Assembly: GCF_026151205.1 (NCBI RefSeq)
Contig: NC_087082.1
Span: 12,511,365 to 12,575,364, forward strand
Source: Bolinopsis microptera
Taxonomy: Eukaryota; Ctenophora; Tentaculata; Lobata; Bolinopsidae
DNA length: 64,000 nucleotides
Direction of reading: 5' to 3'
Below the pieces are notes generated by a model. The model was not told the DNA's origin. It searched no databases and saw nothing but the letters and a program-made list of their open reading frames with translations. Numbering within the stretch: the first letter of the stretch is position 1; the number at the start of each line of letters is the position of its first letter. Below, one piece after another: positions 33,471 through 46,117 of the stretch. Position numbers and translations under genes: made by a program.

Positions 33471-35488
33471 TAATGGCTAGGGTACTAAGTAGCTAGGGTA
33501 CTAAGTAGCTAGGGTAATAAGTAGCTAGGGTAATAAGTAGCTAGGGTAATAAGTAGCTAGGGTGCTAAGTAGCTAGGGTAATAAGTAGCTAGGGTATCAA
33601 GTAGCTAGGGTACTAAGTAGCTAGGGTAATAAGTAGCTAGGGTACTAAGTAGCTAGGGTACTAAGTAGCTAGGGTACTAAGTAGCTAGGGTACTAAGTAG
33701 CTAGGGTAATAAGTAGCTAGGGTATCAAGTAGCTAGGGTAATAAGTAGCTAGGGTAATAAGTAGCTAGGGTAATAAGTAGCTAGGGTATCAAGTAGCTAG
33801 GGTAATAAGTAGATAGGGTAATAAGTAGCTAGGGTACTAAGTAGCTAGGGTACTAAGTAGCTAGGGTACTAAGTAGCTAGGGTAATAAGTAGATAGGGTA
33901 ATAAGTAGCTAGGGTAATAAGTAGCTAGGGTACTAAGTAGCTAGGGTACTAAGTAGCTAGGGTAATAAGTAGCTAGGGTAATAAGTAGATAGGGTAATAA
34001 GTAGCTAGGGTACTAAGTAGATAGGGTAATAAGTAGCTAGGGTACTAAGTAGCTAGGGTGCTAAGTAGCTAGGGTAATAAGTAGCTAGGGTAATAAGTAG
34101 CTAGGGTAATAAGTAGCTAGGGTATCAAGTAGCTAGGGTACTAAGTAGCTAGGGTAATAAGTAGCTAGGGTACTAAGTAGCTAGGGTACTAAGTAGCTAG
34201 GGTACTAAGTAGCTAGGGTACTAAGTAGCTAGGGTAATAAGTAGCTAGGGTATCAAGTAGCTAGGGTAATAAGTAGCTAGGGTAATAAGTAGCTAGGGTA
34301 ATAAGTAGCTAGGGTATCAAGTAGCTAGGGTAATAAGTAGATAGGGTAATAAGTAGCTAGGGTACTAAGTAGCTAGGGTACTAAGTAGCTAGGGTACTAA
34401 GTAGCTAGGGTAATAAGTAGCTAGGGTAATAAGTAGATAGGGTAATAAGTAGCTAGGGTACTAAGTAGCTAGGGTACTAAGTAGCTAGGGTACTAAGTAG
34501 CTAGGGTACTAAGTAGCTAGGGTAATAAGTAGCTAGGGTATCAAGTAGCTAGGGTAATAAGTAGATAGGGTAATAAGTAGCTAGGGTACTAAGTAGCTAG
34601 GGTACTAAGTAGCTAGGGTACTAAGTAGCTAGGGTAATAAGTAGCTAGGGTAATAAGTAGCTAGGGTAATAAGTAGATAGGGTAATAAGTAGCTAGGGTA
34701 ATAAGTAGCTAGGGTGCTAAGTAGCTAGGGTAATAAGTAGCTAGGGTAATAAGTAGCTAGGGTAATAAGTAGCTAGGGTAATAAGTAGCTAGGGTAATAA
34801 GTAGCTAGGGTATCAAGTAGCTAGGGTAATAAGTAGATAGGGTAATAAGTAGCTAGGGTACTAAGTAGCTAGGGTACTAAGTAGCTAGGGTACTAAGTAG
34901 CTAGGGTAATAAGTAGCTAGGGTAATAAGTAGCTAGGGTAATAAGTAGATAGGGTAATAAGTAGCTAGGGTAATAAGTAGCTAGGGTGCTAAGTAGCTAG
35001 GGTAATAAGTAGCTAGGGTAATAAGAAGATAGGGTAATAAGTAGCTAGGGTAATAAGTAGCTAGGGTACTAAGTAGCTAGGGTACTAAGTAGCTAGGGTA
35101 ATAAGTAGCTAGGGTAATAAGTAGCTAGGGTACTAAGTAGATAGGGTAATAAGTAGCTAGGGTAATAAGTAGATAGGGTAATAAGTAGCTAGGGTAATAA
35201 GTAGCTAGGGTAATAAGTAGATAGGGTAATAAGTAGCTAGGGTAATAAGTAGCTAGGGTAATAAGTAGATAGGGTAATAAGTAGCTAGGGTAATAAGTAG
35301 CTAGGGTAATAAGTAGATAGGGTAATAAGTAGCTAGGGTAATAAGTAGCTAGGGCACTAAGTAGCTAGGGTAATAAGTAGCTAGGGTGCTAAGTAGCTAG
35401 GGTACTAAGTAGCTAGGGTACTAAGTAGCTAGGGTACTAAGTAGCTAGGGTACTAAGTAGCTAGGGTATCAAGTGGCTAAGGTACTAA
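33471..35488. repeat. 2-kb satellite array of a 16-bp unit (about 126 copies)
   Basis: Tandem copies of gtagctagggtaataa. Most variation lies in the last five bases (aataa, actaa, atcaa, gctaa), with a second variant gtagatagg for gtagctagg. Variant order repeats over longer stretches: the run after the gctaa unit near 33566 closely matches that after the gctaa unit near 34057. The array has therefore grown by block duplication. Units degrade only at the last copies (aagtggctaaggtac). There is no long open frame, since 16 is not a multiple of three. Confidence 0.97.
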
Positions 35489-38400
35489 GAGCTGCAACAA
35501 TTAAGCAAATGTGTTCAGGATAAACTAAGGACTTCATCCCTCAATTATATATAAATATATATATATAAAGTTAATACTAACAAATAAGCAATAGGTGTGT
35601 GTGTACTGTGTACTGTGTGTGTGGCATGTGTATGAACCAAAACAGTGTTTGACAATTCAGTCAAACACTGCACTGTACAAAATAATAGTTCATCTGAATG
35701 TTAACAGGTACATTTATACAATATATCATTTTATCAACAATGATTGTAAACACAGGTACTGTTATGTAGTTATATCAAACATTACAATATTCTACCAATT
35801 ACATGCCTGCATAAGTACATATAAGTATTATATTACATAAATAATTATATATCGCAACCTTTAAAAGTGTCGCATATCTTTTAAATCTAATACTCTACTA
35901 ACTAGGTAATCGATAACTTCTGGCATTCTGGTTTACTTGAAAACCACCAGTCAAGAACAGCAGAAAAGGTGTTAAAGTAATCAAATACATTCCCATGTGA
36001 TGTACCTGTCATTGTAAATTAGCCACAGCAAGTAATCTATCTAGGGAACTTCCAAACAGGAAAAAACATATTTTGTACATTTTTGTACATTTTTGTACAT
36101 GCACAATGTACATTTGGCAAAAATCTGGTGACAATTGAATCATATGTAATGTTCAAGTTGTAATGACATTTTGAAAGGAAAGGTAATGAATCGATAATCA
36201 CATTTCAAAAATTCAATTAAGTATTATACGTTACTGATTGATTCATTTGTCACATTATGGAGACAAAATTATCATGGCTTGAGTAGTATAAGAACTTGCC
36301 TAGTTTACTCAGTTTAAAATCAGTGTTTTGTGATTATTGATTCCACTATTACTCTAATAACGAACTTCTCCATGACCATAAACAAGTGTCACAACAAATC
36401 ACTGCAGATTTACTATGAATACCAACCTGATATAGAGCCAAAAAGTGATACATTCCCCTGATACAGCATCATTTCAATACATGCTCATTTATGTGATTTT
36501 TGACTCATTATGGCACTTTTAACCATCTAAATTCTCTAAATATTAGTTAGCATGCTATTATTGTGATCGATAGAGTTCATTATTACAATCATTCCGTTGA
36601 TATTCATATCACATTCATCATTCTAAAATAATTAGTCAGAATTAACCCTGTGTGTGATAATTGCATCATAACTCCACATTTAACCGGTGACTCTTGGCAC
36701 TTTTAACACTCAACTATCTCAAAAAGGTTCAATAATCACATTGAGAAGCAGGACACACTCACAGAATGTAAATTCATCATTAGAGGTGCAAAAAAAGAAT
36801 ATTTTGTGATTTCTGGCTCATATCTGCACAATTAACAGATATAAAGAGATGAATGACTTCATTATGTGACATTTGAATCTTTTTGGACCACATATTAAAA
36901 TTTGGTTAACTTTCATAGCATACTCCTTGAGATACAAGTATTTTAAAATGCTTCACACAATTTTGGCAGTGAAAAATCAATCTCTAGTGCCACCTTTTTA
37001 TGAACGTGTCCATATATGGTATCTTAACCACATATTTGGTACACGAATTACAATAAATTGAATAAAATATGTGACTAATTGTTAACAAATGGTCGGTTTT
37101 GATCAATATTAACCACCAATTATCGACACCTTAGAACTTACAGTAATAATCAATTATGAAGCTGATATGACTATGGCCATAGTCATATATGGTATAGCTA
37201 TAGCAATCAAATAAACCACTAAAACAGCCACTTCCGTACGCCATAATAATTGATACCAGGCTATATTAGGCTCAAAATTGAGTTTGTCAGTTTAAGATGC
37301 ATTTAAAATGATCTGATAGGAAAACTGGTTCCCTACAAAATGCAAAAAAACCAAAATTAAAAATTCCTTATGTTAATGGTTTAACCGCTACGCGGCCGCG
37401 AAATTTGCGATTTTTCGCAAACCAATTTTTTGGCTTTTTGGCAGCGAAAAATAGCTCTTACTCTATGTCTGTTACACAAATGAGATAATATAATAAGTTG
37501 ACTCCTTTCATATCTCCAACAACTCTCAAATCTTAATTTATTTGAAAAAACCTTAATAGGCTATCTATAATTTAGCTGATTTTTGACATGAACCTGAGTT
37601 TTTGCCCCATTTTTAGGCAAATTTTTGGCCTTCCAGCCCAAATATAGTTGTGTTGCCGGCATTTGCCGCCCTATTCCATAACTCCATCTAAAAGCCTAGA
37701 GTATTCCCTACATTATACAAAAAAATCATCTTGGGCATTTTTTTTTTAATTGCAGATTTTTTACCAATTTATCGGCTAAAGCTATGTTATTTGGGGCTTG
37801 TGCCCACTGTGCAGGTGCAAGCTTAAGTATGATGGGGTATAATAGGCTATTTCAAATGTTAAAATATGATTCCATATGTGTTTAATACACGTTTTCGCAC
37901 ATTAACAGCTGTTTTTAGCACATTAGTGTTATCTCAACCAATTGTTAACCACCAAAAATAAACCATTTATCTGCATATATTGTAAAATTCATGGCATTAC
38001 CACTAAAGATTAACCACTGATAGAGATCACAAGGTTCACTGTCAAAATTTAAGGCAAGTCTGGACAAGTTAGCCAATGTCCACTAAGTTTCCCCAGATTT
38101 GCTGCTATTGCTGTGTTGTTTCCAGTTACCAAAAATAACTAACTTTCGACATAACATACACTGCTAATGAACTGTACAGTTGCAATTTCAAAAAATTACT
38201 AAGTACTAACCTACAACAACAGGTAAGTCACATGAAGGAGTGTTCCAAGGCAAAACCTGTCGGTATTCATTCTGAAAAAATGTCCATTAGTATTGCAGAT
38301 CAGCTGGATCAATGAAGCTATCATAAGTTCTCATTGACTCTGTTAAAGCGCTCTGTTCTTAAAAGTTTAATTTATTGACATTTCCCTGATGCCAACATTT

Positions 38401-40249
38401 TCCAAGAATTTAAGTTTGTAAAGACTATATTGGATTAAATACAGAATTACAGATAGCTATAGATTATGTTTATGTTAAATTACAAATTAACCAATATTTA
38501 TGATATCATGTGCCAACTTTAAGTAAGGTTTAAAAGCAAATTTTTATGAAAGTAGTAACAGAGCTTTTCATAGATCGAAGTATAAACGAACTTACGAATT
38601 ATAATTATAAGTTATAAGTGATTAGTAAATACCTCATGATTATCAAATAATCTGAAGAGTAAGGGTTATCTGCTGATGCATGTTATCTGCTGATGAATGC
38701 CAAGGTTGTCTTTCACCGTGTGAAGTGCCGGTCTGGTGTTCATTCTAATTGAAGATTTATTGGTTTTACAGTAAATTAAAAGCACTTAAGTTTTCTTGCC
38801 ACATTGATCTTTATTAAATGTAGTTAACAAGGGCATGAATGAATTTGAATCCTAAAATAGAGTTGATCCTGTAAATTAAATCAAAACCAAACGGTTCTCA
38901 ACTTTTCATAACCAGCTGCACACATACAAGGTCTGAAGATAATAAAATTACAGAACAGAGCCATTTGTACACGTTAGTAGAATTACAACTTTATTGCAAT
39001 GAGTAACAGTCTTTCGACAGACTATTACTCTGTTTTACTAATGAAATATAAATTAAAATCCGTTTTATCTGGATTTTAGTCATTGAACATTAATGAGCAA
39101 AAAACGATCAAAATAGGGAAGCTGCAAAGACTTTAAATTTGACATTCCAAACTGACCAAACACATGAAGTTCCTGGCAATAGTTTAAATTTGCACCATCT
39201 AAAGTCATTCCAAAGGCCCTGTAGCAATACTTGAAAATTTTCATAAAACCGATATTAAACTAACGTTTTGACTTGTCAAGTCAATAGAAATAATTATTGA
39301 AAAACAACAAACGCAGTTAAAATGAATTTAATCAAATTTTTGTTTGACAAAACAGGTTTTAAATTCGTTGCTACTATACAGCAAGCAGCACACTTTTGTA
39401 AATTCCAAGCCGAAGTTATGCGGAGGTTATTCCAAGATTGCAGATTGTAAAATCAAGCAAAACACGCGCACATCTTAAAATAAAAAACCAATCTTCGACT
39501 AAAATTTAACGAATGATACTTGCAGTTAATATAATATCGAATCATTATTTCACAAAAGTTATATATTGTTCAATACTAATTATTAAAAAAATGAACTGGT
39601 TATAATTTATGGTATTTAAAAGGTTGTTATAATGACAAAATGCCGTACAAATCGGCGCGTGGCTTTGTGTTTTCAGTTTACAGTTTAGTGATTTGTAACC
39701 TAAATATGATTGCAGAAAAAAACATTTGTTACTTCTTTTTTGATGCAAAACCAGAATTATATATTTATATAATTCTAATGTAATGTAAGAATGATACTTG
39801 TGTCATATATTTAAAACCATATTACTTACCTGGGGACCTCAGGCTATCATGTTCATTAACATAATGAATAGAGATTCGGCGGAATGACAGGCTGAGCGCC
39901 GCCCAGTAACATATTACTACCATATTTATCAACACACAACATTGAATTGAACGCGTATTTGTCAATAACAAATAACAAAAACTATTATTACTCATCAATT
40001 TAATACATAAATTGGCTCATTATACAAAAAAATCTTACAACACAATATAATATTAAATTGTAAGTGTTCAGTGTTGACACATAATTGATCGCTATGCTAT
40101 TCATATTTCGCGCGGCGCAAGTGACCGTCCGTTAAACACACTCGATGCTTATAATGTATGCATCTAATGCATCATTAATGGAAGGCGCGCCAGTGAAATT
40201 TTTGCGCGCGAATTTACGATTTAAACGAAAAGAAACTGCAGGGTTCAGT
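35489..40249. other. Right internal part of the inverted-repeat region
   Basis: AT-rich, no exon recognised. There is a short (tttttgtaca)n run near 36070 and a CpG-rich patch at 37385-37430. The 170 bp just inside the right arm (about 40080-40249) is again CpG-rich, and its gaaactgcaggg text resembles gaaaccgcaggg (reverse complement) near 30755 inside the left arm. That suggests the arms once extended further. Confidence 0.45.
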
Positions 40250-40512
40250 AGATATTATGTACTTGGACAGAGTGTAAAACGTGTGTACATCACTATTTTC
40301 AATGTAATGTACAATACCATTTGATGTAACCTGTATTCAGTGTGTGTAATTTTAATTTAGCATTTTAACTAGTATAGAAGCATTTATTATATACTAACAT
40401 TTATAACAATTTTAGCCTGAAGATGGCGTTGACGCCGAAAATTTGCCCTTACTCCTAACTTCCTTGTTTCACTTGTCCTTGTCTCTTCCAACCGGATAAT
40501 ATCCAGATATCA
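40250..40512 (-). repeat. Right arm of the 262-bp inverted repeat
   Basis: Reverse complement of 30441-30703 with no mismatch that I can see. It is followed directly by the second copy of the 15-bp direct repeat (40509-40523). Confidence 0.93.
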
Positions 40513-40523
40513 AGTGCAAATTA

Positions 40524-42678
40524 GATTTAATAATTTACAATTTAGCAAAATGATTAAGCGTGCGCCGCTTTTTCTTTATTCTTGAAATATTATTGGCTCG
40601 AGTCATTAAGTTTCGCAGTAACTCGCGCTGGGTTAGTTCATATTAGTGAAACAAATTTAGTGAAACAAATTTCCTTTATTTTCGGAGAAAACCCCAATCC
40701 GTAAAGTTGTCCTAGCTTCAAGATCGTTGCTCTGCGAAGCAAGAATGATAGTTCGCGCGGCGTTTCAAAGGGGCATTGTAGGTTTATAACCTACCAGGAC
40801 GCGCGCCGAGTTGGACTCGTCGACGGTCCTGTATAAGGAACAGATATTTTACGAGTATCACCCGTTAACGTCCTCCATCATCCAAGTGCCAAAATATAAA
40901 TTTTAAGCCGCAAATTACAAAATTTAATATTTTATATTGAGTGCATTTCTTCAAAAATACAATCACCATCTGGAGTTGCAATAGAAAATGTAGGGATAAA
41001 GCAGTTTTCTTGTCAAGTATTTCCCAATCTCATATCCAATTTCCTTCTAAAATTGAGTATTTTCCAAGATATGAGCTAATGTCTTATTATATTTGATATG
41101 ATTTCATCGGCCTTACAATTTACTAGCAACAGTTTATGTTCTCTATCTGGAAACATTACATCATTCTGCAAAATTCACATGTAAGATTGTTATTTTATTA
41201 TTGCTATTATTACTACTTAGGCCAAGGGTGATTTTCAAGTTATTGAGGGGTTATTTTTATATAGGGTCGTTGTAACATTTTGTATATACTGTTTGATGAA
41301 TATCTATTTAAAACCGAGCTTACTCTTTTAAGAGACAATTTTGTATAATTGTATTCATGCTTTGTAAATACATTTCGTTGGTCACTTTCATCAGTGAAAG
41401 CTTTCATATCCTGTACTATATATTCAGGTATTCAATCCTAGTGTAATCTAGTCTGATGAATTTGTTTGAAAGCTCCTCGAGGGGTCGTCTCTAATGGACT
41501 AATTTATTGATTACAATCATAATAAGTTAAAAATAAAGACCCCAATGGGCACTCCTGAAAACATACTCGAAAATATATCAAAACTAAATAGAAAAATAAA
41601 CTGACGACAAATGTGATAAAGTCGCAACAAACTGCAAATTATGGGAAAAACGTCAAGCAACAATTTTTACACAAAACACGTTTACAAATGGGTTCGAGAT
41701 TGAGTTTCGAAATTAATTTCACTGATCCTCTGCATTTGTGCATAGTTACGTTGGTGTAATGTCCTTTGCTAATTCAGCTGATGATTGGTAAAATTTCATT
41801 TAGGGTTTACATGGCCCTGCCTACAGTTGAAGCCTTCTCATAAGGATACCCTTCGATACATCATTTCGGATTACAGTCAGTAGGGGGGGGGGGGGGGGGG
41901 GGGGGGGGGGTGCCAGGTACTGGCCAAACTGCGCGTTTTGCTCTAGAAACACACCAGCGTATCGTTTATTATTTTAGAGAGGGGCGTTAAAATGGGAGGG
42001 GGCGCTTTTTTGGCGGAGGGGTAAATCGTGTAAATACAATGCTGCTATCTAATCTTTCTCTAATAATCTGAATCGGTAGGTCTCCATTCTATCCATGGCA
42101 TCTGCAAACTATTTGCAGCAAATACCAAGCAGGTATAGGAAGGTCCATCATCTGGACCTCTCACTACATGTCCAAGCATTCTCCATAGACTTTGTTCCAC
42201 TCAAGCTGAAAGTGGGTCACTTTTGCAGCGTTTGTACAGATATGATTGGCAGTAGAAATCACCTATGGGTACAACAGTTCAATAGTGCTCCTAAATGACG
42301 CCTGTGTACAACATCCAACTTCTCCAGTTAATGTCACAGTATTAAATATTAGACTTACTAGTTGTTGTGGCTGAAAGATGCTACATCTAATTTGACTATA
42401 GAGCGAAAGTCTATTTTTTTCTTCTTGATTCTACTCGATTTTTGGTGTTCATTCACACACAGTCTCTTTTGTTGTCAAACGCGATCAAGCATTCGTGAAA
42501 GGATTGTTCTCACCATTATAATTAACAAGGGACCGTCTGAATGTCTTAAAACTTGATTTCTGTGCAGAACACTGTTTTTTTTTTTCCAATAAGCCAAACA
42601 GTATATTATATACAATAAATTAAATCAAGTGATGCAATTGGCAGAGCACAATCGTAAATCCTGAGCAATAGATATCAT
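40524..42678. other. Gene-free region with a 28-G homopolymer
   Basis: A CpG-rich fragment at about 40725-40815 shares cgaagcaagaatg and agttcgcgc with the repeats near 30170. The rest is AT-rich. A run of 28 G lies at 41883-41910, followed by tgccaggtactggcc. No gene recognised. Confidence 0.5.
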
Positions 42679-42897
42679 CTATCCCTCGTAGCTCTTCTCC
42701 TCAGGTATCAGGTTGAAGGAGACATTGGATATAGGGGCAGTCCATGCCTTCTTTGCCTTTCCACGTACACCTCTAACTGCTACTAGCACACTCCTCATTA
42801 TAACACTGTTCAGGTTACTTGTAATGTCATGTTCTGTTTGAGTATCTTCAACTAAATGTATGCATTCTGTGTCTAGTACCATACTTAACCTCCAAAG
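42679..42897 (-). CDS. Possible terminal exon of an unknown gene
   Basis: An open stretch of 72 codons ends at TAG and begins right after an acceptor-like gattcag. The translation has balanced composition (LVEDTQTEHDITSNLNSV, then VAVRGVRGKAKKAWTAP, ending SFNLIPEEKSYEG) and looks coding, but I recognise no family. Any upstream exons would have to lie in or beyond the divergently read ADP/ATP carrier gene, which argues against an intact gene. It may be an isolated exon or pseudogene. Confidence 0.3.
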   Translation of the reverse strand, partial: LWRLSMVLDTECIHLVEDTQTEHDITSNLNSVIMRSVLVAVRGVRGKAKKAWTAPISNVSFNLIPEEKSYEG

Positions 42898-43268
42898 CTG
42901 AATCGAGCGTCAGTATAATGCACTCTAGTCATCTGCAAACGCACAGCTTCTTTGCCTGGCCACACAAATAAAATACACATCTCTTATTGTGTATCTTGTC
43001 TGGTTAGTTAAGGATCGGGTCTAATCGGGTCCTTATGTTGCAGAGTCATGTATGATGCTTCAGTATATTGACTCTCACAAATCACAATATACTTTTTATT
43101 TGATACTTCAAGCTATTTGCCGGTTAAAAGGGGAAATGCCATGATGCTCCCTCTGATCTCCCTGCTTGCTGGGAGCTATAATGTATTGTCAGTGATCATA
43201 TTTGTAAATTACTACTTGTATACTCATAATAATAACTTATTCTTATAGCCTGGTCCAACCACATCAAC

Positions 43269-45763
43269 ATGGCTGAAGTTAAACTCACTTTTATTGAAGA
43301 CTTCGCCTTGTCTGGTGTTGCCGCTGTCGTCAGTAAGGTGAGAGTTTGTCCATGTTCTTCTGTCTACCGTTTAAATTTACATTCAAATTACTCATTGATT
43401 GTTTTAAGGTTATTTATGCAATGAGACAATCATGAATGGTAACTAGCTGAATCTTAACAAACAAATTTTATAGCCAAATATATCCTGCATTATTAACTAA
43501 CTGAAGTATTTCATACGAATATTATATTATATTACAATTCCAAATCTAACAATTTAACAATTCTTTCAGTCTGCCGCCGCTCCCATCGAGCGTGTGAAGC
43601 TCCTTGTTCAGAACCAGAATGAGATGATCAAACAGGGCAGGTTGGACAGACCTTACAAGGGAATCGCTGACTGTACTGCCAGGACCTTCGCCTCTGAGGG
43701 ATTCTACCCCTTCTGGAGGGGAAACCTCGCTAACTGTCTCAGATATTTCCCCACTCAGGCTCTTAACTTCGCCTTCAAAGGACAAATCAAGAGGATGTTC
43801 GCCGTCCCCAAGGATGCCCATACTGGTAAGTTTGGAAAATGCTATTTTGTATCTAACACTTATTTTACTTCGCCAATTACAGGAAGCCGAAGGATTCAAT
43901 CATACATATGAATTTTAAATTGTCATCATTCAAAGAAACTGTATAGATCTACAATTAGCTGATAGCGTCTTATCAAAATAGATGATTATATAAGATACCA
44001 ATTGTAGATATATACTAAAATGTTTCCTCCCACAGTCGCCAAGTTGGGAGCTAACGTCGCATCAGGAGGTGTTGCTGGATCAATGTCTCTCTGCTTCGTC
44101 TACTCTCTCGACTACGCCCGAACACGTTTGGCTAACGACAATAAAGTTGCCGGCAAGGTAAAGAGGATTTAATTAAGCAGCTCAAAATTGACTTAGATTA
44201 TATTGCCTGGGAGTGTGCTTTTTGACCTTTTTTTTACTAACACGTGATGGAAAAATGATATTCCCATTTTGTAGGACGTTTGTTGAGTATGACAAATTAA
44301 TTACATGTCGTAAATTTCAGGACGGAATTGCTACTCGTCAGTACAACGGACTCGTAGATGTGTACGCCAAAACCCTCAAATCCGATGGTATTGCTGGTCT
44401 TTACAGAGGGTAATTGACATAAAGTTTCCTTTTAAGTACACGTCCAGTACCTGGTATATTTTACTTTAGATTTATCAGTAAATACCAGCTGCCTGGTAGA
44501 CGGGTTATCCCCAGGGGACATGATCTTGTCACACGTTTATCGCTGTTCTTAATACGAAATTTCTCGAACATCTCCTGTTCGGTTCTAGCATAAAAGTGGA
44601 GAACATCAAACTGTTATGAACCTTGAATTTGATAATTATTATAATTGTCTATACATTAAAAGCTAAAACATATAATCTTCAGTTTCGTCATCTCCTGTGT
44701 CGGTATCTTCGTCTACAGAGGTTTCTACTTCGGTCTCTACGACACCCTGAAACCAATTGTTCTGGGACCTGATGCCGGTTTCCTTATGTGCTTCGCTCTC
44801 GGTTATGGTGTAACTGTAACTGCTGGCCTCATGTCCTACCCCATCGATACCATCCGAAGAAGGATGATGATGACCAGTGGAACTGGAGTCAAATATGCCG
44901 GAGCCATCGACTGTGCCACGCAGGTGACTGATTTTTTTTTCATGTAGTTTTGTCTGATAAATGCTGCTCTTTAATTTACTATAATACTCTTTTCTGCAAA
45001 TTTCTTGCACTTGTTCGTTCGACATCGTGGAACAATTATTTCAACGAAAATTTCTTCTCGAAGCGCACATCTATCAAAACTGTTGCCATGGAAAATCTTC
45101 AGCAAGAATTCTCCGCGATTCGACAACTCGATATTCGCTTCTTTTTTTTCTTCTCGACGGTTCGGTTTCTATTGAATGTACATACATTGGTCATGTTAAC
45201 AAGCAGACGGAATATAAATAGTTTGGCATGCACGATTGGACAAAGAGAAGTTTATAAAACTTCTCATGTTATGCTAGCCATTTTATCATGCAAAAAATGT
45301 TGGAATAATCTGATATATCACGTACATGTCGTGCGATGCGGAATTGTGGTTTCCGATAGTAACATAGTTCTGGAAGATTGCTACTTGCTAGTGAGAACGG
45401 AAAAACATCTGGATCAAAATTTTAACTTCTGCAACACCGGAAAACGTTTTCTCCAAACTTTTAACTGCTCGGTCGAGAAATATCGCTGTTTTACGAAATA
45501 AAGCCACCAAAGTTACTTGGAAATAATATTTTTAAGCCTCTGTGCGGAAAATAATTTAGAAAGACACTGAAATTTTTCTTTTATATCTAGAAATCTAACT
45601 CAACCCTTGTCCTCAGATCGTGAAGAACGAAGGATTCATGTCCATGATGAAGGGAGCTGGAGCTAACATCCTCAGAGGTGTTGCCGGTGCTGGTGTCCTC
45701 TCTGGATTCGACTCCGTCAGGGCTGCCTACATCAAATTCCGTGTTGGTGGACAGAAATACTAA
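43269..45763 (+). CDS. Mitochondrial ADP/ATP carrier (adenine nucleotide translocase), 6 exons
   Basis: Exchanges cytosolic ADP for matrix ATP across the inner mitochondrial membrane. Exons: 43269-43337, 43570-43825, 44036-44157, 44321-44409, 44683-44923, 45617-45763. All splice sites are GT-AG and the phases agree, giving 307 codons plus stop, the usual length for a carrier. Three mitochondrial-carrier repeats are visible, with signature boxes PIERVK, SLDYAR and PIDTIR. The RRRMMM signature specific to this carrier is intact. The second box reads Y-S-L-D-Y-A-R, and the loop reads [14 protein letters not shown]. These resemble fungal and plant carriers more than the YPLDFAR form of bilaterian animals. 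Exons prefer C-ending codons, as expected of a highly expressed gene. A polyadenylation signal lies 350 bp downstream. Confidence 0.96.
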
Positions 45764-46111
45764 ACTAGAGATTATGTGCGGACATTTTATAGTCATGATT
45801 GTGTATAGAACGCTATTATTGTACTAGTGTCTCTGGCGGCACAGTGCTGTAAGATATTGAGAAACTAGTACATTTTATTTTATACATGTACAATTTCGTG
45901 GTCATATCTAATTTAGAAGTCGTTTCTCACGGTGTTTCTCACTATGGTAAATATAGTCGTGACTCGACCAGTAATTTATTATTATTTGGTTATATTAGTT
46001 CTTTGATTTTGTCCTAAAAGGCGGCTGCCTGAGATCTTGAGAGTTGATTTATAGTTTCAAATCATGACCATTGTAAGTGGATGCTTTCGTACTCGGCTCC
46101 TGGCACGCTGT

Positions 46112-46117
46112 AATAAA
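46112..46117 (+). terminator. Polyadenylation signal AATAAA of the ADP/ATP carrier gene
   Basis: First canonical AATAAA on the sense strand downstream of the stop codon, about 350 bp away. Confidence 0.6.

Noticed and set aside
33471..35488. The 16-bp array as a CRISPR array or telomere
   Set aside because: Units are directly adjacent with no unique spacers, and although tagggta resembles a telomere motif the period is 16 bp and the array is internal.
44950..45501. 183-codon open frame on the plus strand within the last ADP/ATP carrier intron
   Set aside because: It lies in a well-defined intron between exons with matching phase, lacks a good ATG at its start, has runs of Phe from T tracts and shows no domain.
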